Positions 56,075 through 64,000 of a stretch of DNA of 64,000 nt are shown piece by piece. How positions within the stretch are numbered: the stretch's first letter is position 1; each line of letters begins with the position of its first letter. The position numbers and the translations under genes are program-made. The stretch spans positions 62,001 through 126,000 of the forward strand of contig NZ_CABFKH010000004.1 in assembly GCF_901764975.1 (NCBI RefSeq), written 5' to 3'. The notes beneath the pieces are model-generated. The model was not told the DNA's origin. It did not search any database and saw only the letters and a list, made by a program, of their open reading frames with translations. Source of the stretch: Actinobacillus indolicus (lineage in GTDB: Bacteria > Pseudomonadota > Gammaproteobacteria > Enterobacterales > Pasteurellaceae).

Positions 56075-57133
56075 TTATAACATCGAAGAGCGATTTTTAT
56101 GGAGTAATTTTGCAACCAAATTTTCAAAACTTGTTTCAAGTTGCTCACCGACACGTTGAGAAAGCTTTTTCTTCTGGCGATATTTGACTTCAATTACGTT
56201 CTTATCTTTTACCGCATTTAAAATCAAATCATCGCTCGTAGAAAGCTCATCCACTAATTTAAATTCAATCGCTTGCTGGCCAAACCAGTGCTCGCCCGTT
56301 GCAATTTTTTCTATATCTACAATCGGGCGGTGAAGTGCGACAAACTGTTTAAATAATTTATGGGTCTCTTCTAATTCTTGTTGGAATTTTTCTTTACCTT
56401 TTTCCGTATTTTCACCCACTAAAGTAACTGTGCGTTTATACTCTCCTGCAGTCATCACATCTACATCAATATCATATTTTTTCAATAAACGATGAATGTT
56501 AGGTACTTGAGCAACGACACCAATAGAGCCAATCACTGCAAAGGGTGCAGAGACAATTTTATTTGCGACACATGCCATCATATATCCGCCACTTGCCGCC
56601 ACCTTATCTACCGCAACAGTTAAAGGAATTTGTCGATCTTTTAAACGCTGTAATTGAGAAGCCGCTAATCCATAACCATGTACGACACCGCCAGGACTTT
56701 CTAATTTAACTAGCACTTCATCTTTCTCTGGATCTGCTAAGGATAAAATCGCATCTATCTCTTTACGCAAGCTAGAAACATGACTTGCTTGAATATCACC
56801 ATGGAAATTCACCACAAATAAGCGAGATTTTTTAGTTTCATCCGAAGGTTCTCCCCCTTCTTTTAAACGTTTTTTTTCCGCTTTTGCTTTTTCTTTAAGT
56901 GCTTTTTTCTCTAGTTTTTCTTGGTGCTTTTGTTCTTCTTCACTTAGAAAGAACGCATTTAACTCTTTTTCTTGATCTTGATATTTTTCGGTCAAATTCG
57001 TTACAGTAATCGCACCATTTTCAGGATGTTTACGCGCATCTAAGATCAACATAACGACAACGACAACAATCCCAAAGACCGTTAATAATTCTAATAAAAA
57101 GATGCCATAGTTAAGTAAAACTTCTTTCCACAT
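56075..57133 (-). CDS. sohB: Inner-membrane peptidase SohB
   Basis: SohB is a signal-peptide-peptidase-A-like serine protease. The 352-residue protein has an N-terminal membrane segment (about 10-30), a Lys/Glu-rich helical region (60-100) and an S49 peptidase domain. The catalytic Ser is in DKVAASGGYMMACVANKIV and the conserved lysine in GEYKRTVT. It lies 14 bp after glpE on the same strand. Confidence 0.94.
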   Translation of the reverse strand: MWKEVLLNYGIFLLELLTVFGIVVVVVMLILDARKHPENGAITVTNLTEKYQDQEKELNAFFLSEEEQKHQEKLEKKALKEKAKAEKKRLKEGGEPSDETKKSRLFVVNFHGDIQASHVSSLRKEIDAILSLADPEKDEVLVKLESPGGVVHGYGLAASQLQRLKDRQIPLTVAVDKVAASGGYMMACVANKIVSAPFAVIGSIGVVAQVPNIHRLLKKYDIDVDVMTAGEYKRTVTLVGENTEKGKEKFQQELEETHKLFKQFVALHRPIVDIEKIATGEHWFGQQAIEFKLVDELSTSDDLILNAVKDKNVIEVKYRQKKKLSQRVGEQLETSFENLVAKLLHKNRSSML

Positions 57134-57147
57134 ACTATTTTCCTAAA

Positions 57148-57474
57148 TTAATAAGCCGTTTCGATAGGCAATTCAGACTTCACCCAGCCTTCAAAACCGC
57201 CCTTTACACTATAAACACGCTCAAAACCTTGTTCTACCAAGAATTGCGCTGTACTACGGCTACTTACGCCATGATAACAACTCACAATAATCGGCTCATC
57301 AAAATCATATTCATCTAAAAATTTACCATAACTTTGATTGGTTAAATGAAATGCACCTTGAGGACGGCTATAACTAAAGCGCATCATATCCCGAATATCC
57401 ACTAATACTGCGCCTTCATTTTGCATCATATCCCATGCTTGCTGCGGCGTAATTTCTGTAAATGTCTCTTCCAT
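57148..57474 (-). CDS. glpE: Thiosulfate sulfurtransferase GlpE
   Basis: This single-domain rhodanese has 108 residues and the active-site cysteine loop [11 protein letters not shown]. It opens [13 protein letters not shown] as in E. coli GlpE. It transfers sulfane sulfur from thiosulfate to cyanide or thioredoxin. It is paired with sohB rather than with glycerol genes, as in other Pasteurellaceae. Confidence 0.93.
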   Translation of the reverse strand: MEETFTEITPQQAWDMMQNEGAVLVDIRDMMRFSYSRPQGAFHLTNQSYGKFLDEYDFDEPIIVSCYHGVSSRSTAQFLVEQGFERVYSVKGGFEGWVKSELPIETAY

Positions 57475-57577
57475 TTTGGTTTTCCTATTGCTGAAAATTT
57501 AAAGAATATAGTCACTAAATTACCTAAAGTAAAGCTATCACTTAAATAAGTAGTGTTGAAAAAACTGCTCTTTCTTA

Positions 57578-57596
57578 TATAATAAGAACTATTATC
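57578..57596. promoter_or_regulatory. Candidate Fur box before exbB
   Basis: TATAATAAGAACTATTATC matches the 19-bp Fur consensus at 14 positions and lies 40 bp upstream of exbB. Iron control of exbBD-tonB is well established in related bacteria. Confidence 0.5.
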
Positions 57597-57636
57597 AAAT
57601 GCGACGCATTTTAACATTCAAATATAAGGCAATTTT

Positions 57637-58089
57637 ATGGAACAGCTTTTCCAATTTTTACAAAGTTACATTGACTATATCATCCTCGGTTTACTCGGCT
57701 TAATGAGTATTATCCTGTTTGCAAAAATCATTGAACGCATCCTGTTTTATCGTAAAGTGGATGTCAAGCAATATGAAACCATTCAAGAATTAGAAATTGA
57801 TCTCACCTCTAACCTTACAACAATTTCAACGATTGGCTCAAATGCCCCTTATATTGGATTATTAGGTACGGTTATTGGTATTTTATTAACCTTCTATGAA
57901 TTAGGACATTCTGGTGGCGATATTGATGCCGCATCCATCATGGTACATCTTTCTTTAGCATTAAAAGCGACTGCTGTTGGTATTCTCGTTGCTATTCCAG
58001 CGATGATGTTCTATAACGGCTTTGGGCGTAAAGTCGAAGAAAATAAATTGAAATGGCAAGCTCTGCAAGCTCGCAAAGAAAAAGCGTAA
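57637..58089 (+). CDS. exbB: Biopolymer transport protein ExbB
   Basis: ExbB is the pentameric proton-channel subunit of the TonB motor. The 150-residue protein is the short Pasteurellaceae form (E. coli 244) with three membrane segments and the conserved [15 protein letters not shown] and [19 protein letters not shown] regions. It is the first gene of exbB-exbD-tonB. Confidence 0.95.
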   Translation: MEQLFQFLQSYIDYIILGLLGLMSIILFAKIIERILFYRKVDVKQYETIQELEIDLTSNLTTISTIGSNAPYIGLLGTVIGILLTFYELGHSGGDIDAASIMVHLSLALKATAVGILVAIPAMMFYNGFGRKVEENKLKWQALQARKEKA

Positions 58090-58128
58090 GCGGTCACTTT
58101 AATCGAAAAATTTGCAGATGAGGTTGCG

Positions 58129-58515
58129 ATGAAAAAATTTGATGAAATTAATATTATCCCTTTTATCGACATTATGTTGGTACTTTTAGCGATCGTATTA
58201 GTCACAGCGTCTTTTATCTCTCAAGGAAAGATTCAAGTGAACGTACCTAAAGCATCAACAACACAGGCGATAAAAGCGGATGAATTAGCGAAATTGCTTA
58301 CTATCACAGAAAACAATGAATTCTTCTACAATGACAAACCGATCACCAAAGAAATGCTAAACACAGAGATAGCCACTTGGGATAAAAGCCAAAAAGTCAC
58401 CTTAAAAGTCGATGCAGCTGTTGCTTTTGAAAAATTTGTTGAATTAACAGATATGCTCGCAGCAAATGAAATCAAAAATGTAGCGATTGTGACGAAAAAA
58501 GAGAATGCCAAATAG
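58129..58515 (+). CDS. exbD: Biopolymer transport protein ExbD
   Basis: ExbD has one membrane segment with the essential aspartate in [20 protein letters not shown] and a periplasmic domain. Length is 128 residues (E. coli 141). It sits 39 bp after exbB; the gap contains an uptake signal (AAGCGGTC). It pairs with ExbB to energise TonB. Confidence 0.95.
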   Translation: MKKFDEINIIPFIDIMLVLLAIVLVTASFISQGKIQVNVPKASTTQAIKADELAKLLTITENNEFFYNDKPITKEMLNTEIATWDKSQKVTLKVDAAVAFEKFVELTDMLAANEIKNVAIVTKKENAK

Positions 58516-58523
58516 GTCGAATT

Positions 58524-59393
58524 ATGAAAAAACGTCACTCTCGTATTGGATTAATCAGTTCTCTTGCGCTACATGGCTCCGTATTTGCAGGTATTCTCAC
58601 TGCAATGAACATTGAAAAGCCACTACCACCTGTTGAGCAAGTAAACAGTATTTCGATTGAAATGCTCACTGCGCGTTTAGAACAGGAGCAAGTCGCTGTC
58701 ACGACTGAAGAAGTGGTAGAAAAGGTTGAACAAATAGAAGAGCCTAAAGAGCCTGAGCCAATTATTGAGCCAGAACCTATCCCTGAGCCTAAAATTGAGC
58801 CAAAGCCACAACCTAAGCCTGAGCCAAAACCAAAAGAAAAACCTAAAGAGAAGCCGAAAGAAACACCAAAAGAAAAACCAAAACCAATCCCTAAAGAGAA
58901 ACCTAAACCAAAAGAGAAACCCGTAGAAAAGGCTAAACCAGAAAAAGCACCGATAAAAGCGCTAGAAAAAGGTAAAGAAGTCAAACAAGGTATTGTAGCA
59001 AAAGCTGTACCAAATGCGTTCCAAGGCACAAAAAATCAGGTAGGTCCAGCAAATGCACAAGCACAAAATACTGGATTTGCTTCGACAAATAGTGCATCTA
59101 GTGCAGGAGAAATCAATGCCTATAAAGCCCAATTACAACGGACTTTACAGCAAAGAGCGAATAATGCTTATCCGCAAAGAGAAAAAATGATGAGAAAAAC
59201 AGGAACAGTTACCCTGTCTTTCCAATTATCTTCGTCAGGACAAGTCGTCAATGTACAAGTGATAAATTCTTCAGGAAACAGTAACTTAGATGCTGCCGCA
59301 ATGAAAGCAGCTCAAAGTACGAAAATGAGCTCACCACCACCTGCGGGATTCCCAACATCGCTCACTGTGCCAGTTAAATTTTCTATTCAATAG
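58524..59393 (+). CDS. tonB: Energy transducer TonB
   Basis: TonB couples the proton gradient to outer-membrane transporters for iron and haem. The 289-residue protein has an N-terminal signal anchor (ISSLALHGSVFAGILTA). It then has a long periplasm-spanning Pro/Glu/Lys repeat region (about 70-150, with EPEPI-type, then KPKEKP-type units) and a C-terminal TonB domain (about 200-289: QRTLQQRANNAYPQ, GTVTLSFQLSSSGQVVNVQV). The repeat tract is prone to length change by slippage between strains. Confidence 0.95.
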   Translation: MKKRHSRIGLISSLALHGSVFAGILTAMNIEKPLPPVEQVNSISIEMLTARLEQEQVAVTTEEVVEKVEQIEEPKEPEPIIEPEPIPEPKIEPKPQPKPEPKPKEKPKEKPKETPKEKPKPIPKEKPKPKEKPVEKAKPEKAPIKALEKGKEVKQGIVAKAVPNAFQGTKNQVGPANAQAQNTGFASTNSASSAGEINAYKAQLQRTLQQRANNAYPQREKMMRKTGTVTLSFQLSSSGQVVNVQVINSSGNSNLDAAAMKAAQSTKMSSPPPAGFPTSLTVPVKFSIQ

Positions 59394-59405
59394 AAATTGT
59401 CTAAA

Positions 59406-59438
59406 AACAAAGGGACTGAATAACTCAGTCCCTTTGTT
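59406..59438. terminator. exbBD-tonB terminator (bidirectional)
   Basis: AACAAAGGGACTGA and TCAGTCCCTTTGTT form a 14-bp perfect stem with a 5-nt loop between convergent genes. Confidence 0.85.
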
Positions 59439-59454
59439 ATATCAATGCAATAAA

Positions 59455-60095
59455 CTACTTCACAAAATCATCAAAAGTCAGTTCGTAATTATCGCCATCT
59501 CGGCTATAAGAAATATAGCGTGGGAATTTCTCCCCTTCGAATTTTTTTACAGTAATATATTTATCGCCCGTTTTAAAACGATATGTTATCTCTTCGTAGC
59601 TCTGCCCTTTCACTTTTACCGTTTTTTTAGCTTGGTTTAACACCACATTTTCTGTTGGATATAGTTTTTTACCATTGGTTGTTTGGAAGCTATTAGGCAA
59701 TTTACCGTAATAACTGAGCTGAAATGCCACAGAAAAGAGATCAAAGGTTGGCATTGTCAGTGCTTCTTTTTTTAAAGGATCTTTTACCTTACCGTATTGA
59801 ATCGTCTTTGAATCAATCTCTGCCATTGCATAAGCCTTACCATTACGGGTATCTCGATAGCTCAACATATTAAATTGATTATTGCGCTCTTGCCCTTTTG
59901 CAGTAAAAACAATGTTATATAAAGGCACATTGATTTTAGAGACAATCGAATAACTTTGCCCATTATTTTTAAAATGAACATAAGCCGGCATTAAATAATT
60001 TGAGCTATATTTGATGTTAAACTCTTCCGCCATGGCATTTGTAAAAAGACCGACAGAAGTGACCGCTAGTAATAACGCTTTTTTAAATAATTTCA

Positions 60096-60096
<1 letters not shown>
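59455..60096 (-). CDS. Periplasmic DUF3108-like protein
   Basis: The 213-residue protein has a Sec signal (MKLFKKALLLAVTSVGLFTN, cleavage after AMA) and a beta-rich mature domain. The mature domain follows the pattern of DUF3108 proteins, with short alternating strands (FNIKYSSNYLMPAYVHFKNN, YRFKTGDKYITVKKFEG). The function is unknown. Its start overlaps the cysB stop by one base, so it is cotranscribed with that regulator, an odd pairing. Confidence 0.7.
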
Positions 60097-61788
<1,692 letters not shown>

Positions 61789-61856
61789 TGCTTCCTCATT
61801 TTATATATAACTTTTTTTCGAAATTCTACTCTATGTTCTAATTTTTGGATATAAAA

Positions 61857-61887
61857 AAGCGAGGGCAATATGTCACTGCCCTCGCTT
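61857..61887. terminator. gcvA terminator (bidirectional)
   Basis: AAGCGAGGGCA and TGCCCTCGCTT form an 11-bp stem with a 9-nt loop, with T-runs on both strands, just after the gcvA stop. Confidence 0.85.
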
Positions 61888-61899
61888 ATTTTTGATTAA

Positions 61900-62796
61900 T
61901 TAAGATTCTGAACGAATTTCAGCGGTAATCCATTCGACAAAATGTTGTACTTTTTCAACTTCAGCCATTTGTGGTGGATAGACAACATAAAAGGATTTTT
62001 CATCATTTAAACCCGTTGAAAATGGCTCAACTAAATTACCTTGGTCTAATTCATGTTGAGCGATGGTTTTATTTGCAATCGCAACACCTTGTTGATGCAT
62101 CGCCGCTTGTAACGCCATAAAGGTATGGCTAAACATAGAACCGGTTTCTTCTACATCGATTTTATCCGTTAAGCCAAAATGTTCGATCGTTCGCTTCCAC
62201 TTATTACGGCTGAATACGTGTAATAAGGTTTTGCCGACTAAATCTTCCGGTTTCTTCAATGGATTCTCTTCTAAAAATTTTGGAGAAGCTAGTAGCACTA
62301 ATGGCGCTTCCGTTAAGCGAATAAACTCCACATTTTCCCATTTTCCTGAACCATAATAGATCGCTACATCAATCTCTTTACCAAGCTGTCCTTCATCTTG
62401 ATCTACGCCTTTAATTCGCACTTCAACATCAGGGAACTTCTCATGGAAATCATTTAAACGCGGAACAAGCCAATGCATACCAAAGGTTTGCGGTACGCTA
62501 ATCGTCAGAATTTGACGCTTATTTTTAGAGCGGATTTTATCTGTCGCCTTTGCAATTTGCTCTAAAAGCGGTCGGATTTCATCAAAATATTGCAAACCCA
62601 ACTCTGTCAGTTCTAACAATCGGTTACGGCGATGGAATAACTGAATGTCGAGAAAATCTTCTAAGAGTTTAATTTGATGACTCACTGCGGCTTGTGTGAC
62701 AAACAGTTCTTCGGCCGCCTTTGTAAAATTCAAATGACGAGCGGCTGATTCGAACGCTTTGAGTGCATTAAGTGGGGGTAATTTTTTGTTATTCAT
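61900..62796 (-). CDS. gcvA: LysR-type regulator GcvA
   Basis: GcvA controls the glycine cleavage genes and the divergent small RNA gcvB. The 298-residue protein opens LPPLNALKAFESAARHLNFT and has the LysR helix-turn-helix (KAAEELFVTQAAVSHQIKLL). Its effector domain begins ILTISVPQTFGMHWLVPRL. The gcvA-gcvB divergent arrangement supports the name. A terminator follows directly. Confidence 0.93.
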   Translation of the reverse strand: MNNKKLPPLNALKAFESAARHLNFTKAAEELFVTQAAVSHQIKLLEDFLDIQLFHRRNRLLELTELGLQYFDEIRPLLEQIAKATDKIRSKNKRQILTISVPQTFGMHWLVPRLNDFHEKFPDVEVRIKGVDQDEGQLGKEIDVAIYYGSGKWENVEFIRLTEAPLVLLASPKFLEENPLKKPEDLVGKTLLHVFSRNKWKRTIEHFGLTDKIDVEETGSMFSHTFMALQAAMHQQGVAIANKTIAQHELDQGNLVEPFSTGLNDEKSFYVVYPPQMAEVEKVQHFVEWITAEIRSES

Positions 62797-62867
62797 AAAT
62801 GTTTATTACGTTAATTGGCTTTCGATATCCATTATTTTTTTTGATAAATAAAATTAAAAAATCTCGT

Positions 62868-62896
62868 TTGTCTAACTGGTCGAACATCTTTAGAAT
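62868..62896 (+). promoter_or_regulatory. gcvB promoter
   Basis: TTGTCT (62868-62873) and TAGAAT (62891-62896) are spaced by exactly 17 bp. They place the transcription start near 62903. Confidence 0.6.
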
Positions 62897-62902
62897 TCAT
62901 TC

Positions 62903-63078
62903 CGTACTTAGATGGATAGTGATAGCTGTCTTTAGCTATTTTTGAATTTTAAGTATGATGTTGTGTTTGCATATTGGTCTAGGTAACTAGACTAGAGTAA
63001 TGAAAGTTACTCATTTCACTTCCTGTATATTTTGAACCCTTTTTGGTTTAGCTACCGCCCTCTTTGGGCGGTTTTTTT
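62903..63078 (+). ncRNA. gcvB: GcvB small RNA
   Basis: GcvB is an Hfq-dependent RNA that represses many amino-acid and peptide transport mRNAs. The hallmark segments are in order: the G/U-rich seed GATGTTGTGTTTGCATATTG (62957-62976), the hairpin GTCTAG-GTAA-CTAGAC (62977-62992), the TTTCACTTCCTGTATATTT segment (63014-63032) and the terminator ACCGCCC/GGGCGG followed by seven T. It lies divergent from gcvA, as in E. coli. The 5' end is estimated from the promoter. Likely targets in this window by function are the DppA-like gene and metNIQ, but I did not verify pairing. Confidence 0.93.
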
Positions 63079-63237
63079 ATGTCTAAAACCTTCCATATTC
63101 TACCAGAATCTACAAATACTGCTACAAAAAGCGAATTTTTATTCAGATTTTCTTATTTTTTTGATTCTAACTTGTTCATTTTGTTCTAGAATAGCGTAAA
63201 TTTATTTTTCTAAACTTATGAAAAAGGACACAACAGC

Positions 63238-64000
63238 ATGACAACAAAAAATATTGATTGGCAAAACCTTGGCTTCTCTTATATCAAAACCGATTTCCGC
63301 TTTATTGCCCGTTGGAAAGACGGTCAATGGAATGAAGGTGAATTAACGACTGACAACACACTTCATATCCATGAAGGTTCAACAGCCTTACATTACGGTC
63401 AACAATGCTTTGAAGGTTTAAAAGCATACCGTTGCAAAGACGGATCAATTAACTTATTCCGCCCAGATCAAAATGCAAAACGTATGCAAGTAACGTGCAA
63501 TCGCTTACTCATGCCACAAGTGCCCGTTGATATGTTTATTCGTGCTTGTAAAGAAGTGGTTAAAGCAAACCAAGAATGGCTTGCACCTTATGGTACAGGC
63601 GCAACACTTTATTTACGCCCATTTGTAATTGGTGTCGGTGAAAATATTGGTGTACGTGCAGCGCCAGAATATATTTTCTCTGTGTTCTGTGTACCTGTTG
63701 GCGCTTACTTCAAAGGTGGCTTAGCGCCTGCAAACTTCCTTGTGTCTGACTACGACCGTGCAGCACCAAATGGCACGGGTGGCGTAAAAGTGGGTGGCAA
63801 CTATGCTGCAAGTTTATTACCTCATGAATTAGCCGTTGAGCGTAAATTTGCGGATGCAATCTACCTTGATCCGAAAACGCATACCAAAATTGAAGAAGTG
63901 GGTGCGGCAAACTTCTTTGGTATTACCAAAGACAATAAATTTATCACGCCTGCATCAGCGTCTATTTTACCGAGTATCACCAAATACTCGTTACTCCACT
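63238..64000 (+). CDS. ilvE: Branched-chain amino acid aminotransferase (partial)
   Basis: This enzyme interconverts leucine, isoleucine and valine with their keto acids. Only the first 254 codons are in the window. The protein is of the fold-type IV PLP family, in the branch resembling eukaryotic BCAT (about 340-360 residues). It has [33 protein letters not shown] and the PLP lysine region [14 protein letters not shown]. The start has AAAAGGA upstream. Its 3' end is beyond the right edge. Confidence 0.95.
   Translation, partial: MTTKNIDWQNLGFSYIKTDFRFIARWKDGQWNEGELTTDNTLHIHEGSTALHYGQQCFEGLKAYRCKDGSINLFRPDQNAKRMQVTCNRLLMPQVPVDMFIRACKEVVKANQEWLAPYGTGATLYLRPFVIGVGENIGVRAAPEYIFSVFCVPVGAYFKGGLAPANFLVSDYDRAAPNGTGGVKVGGNYAASLLPHELAVERKFADAIYLDPKTHTKIEEVGAANFFGITKDNKFITPASASILPSITKYSLLH

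Noticed and set aside
58535-59029. 164-residue Gly/Phe/Ser-rich frame opposite tonB
   Set aside because: It is the mirror of the Pro/Glu/Lys repeats of tonB and not a glycine-rich protein gene.
63710-63910. 66-residue minus-strand frame at the right end
   Set aside because: Antisense within ilvE, which is strongly supported.

Overview
The window is chromosomal DNA of a gamma-proteobacterium in the family Pasteurellaceae. Gene families and gene order point there: a kdkA Kdo kinase, an H. influenzae-style short ExbB, dusB-fis and mreBCD. The many copies of the 9-mer ACAAGCGGT (the Actinobacillus pleuropneumoniae/Mannheimia-type uptake signal, not the H. influenzae AAGTGCGGT type) place it in the Actinobacillus-Mannheimia-Haemophilus ducreyi side of the family. 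Three tandem MetQ-type lipoprotein genes resemble the plpABC cluster described in Mannheimia haemolytica. The species cannot be fixed from the sequence alone.

Layout. 1-5.3 kb: start of gyrA (its 3' end lies outside), then modE divergent from modABC (molybdate uptake). 5.4-8.1 kb: a tRNA-Ile2(CAU) gene followed by a decayed P4-like satellite or island, with a truncated integrase, two small unknown genes, a fragment of a P4-type primase/helicase, iteron-like repeats, repeated arm-type motifs and a degraded copy of the tRNA 3' end. 8.1-12.8 kb: sodA, then the threonine operon thrL-thrA-thrB, which lacks thrC. 12.8-24.2 kb: a minus-strand run of information-processing genes (nrdR, ycgL, dnaB, rnm, a UDG-family gene, sbcB, dnaX, apt) with an ABC-2 exporter. 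24.3-28.4 kb: rarA and mreBCD. 28.7-31.6 kb: pntAB. 31.8-35.2 kb: DedA, glycosyltransferase, MFS and proC. 35.2-43.9 kb: rdgC, cca, pyrE, rlmJ, ampD, a cytosine-deaminase-like amidohydrolase, tcdA, truA, folE and kdkA. 44.0-48.4 kb: metNI with three metQ copies. 48.6-52.8 kb: a DppA-like binding protein, trpCF, yqcC-truC. 52.8-61.8 kb: two envelope-associated unknowns, yoaH, dusB-fis, sohB-glpE, exbBD-tonB, a DUF3108-like gene, cysB and yjjG. 61.9-64.0 kb: gcvA, the GcvB small RNA and the start of ilvE.

Regulation is the richest part of the window. A PurR-type operator, a good promoter, a 35-codon leader ORF and two tandem terminators stand in front of the cytosine-deaminase-like gene, an arrangement reminiscent of pyrBI attenuation. 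Other visible signals are a MetJ operator before metNIQ, a ModE site before modA, the thr attenuator, a poly-A slippery site in dnaX, the GcvB RNA, a Fur-like box before exbB, a possible attenuator before dusB-fis, and a switch-like double hairpin between yadH and sbcB. Inverted pairs of uptake signals serve as gene-end hairpins. I found no CRISPR array, rRNA operon or intact insertion sequence.
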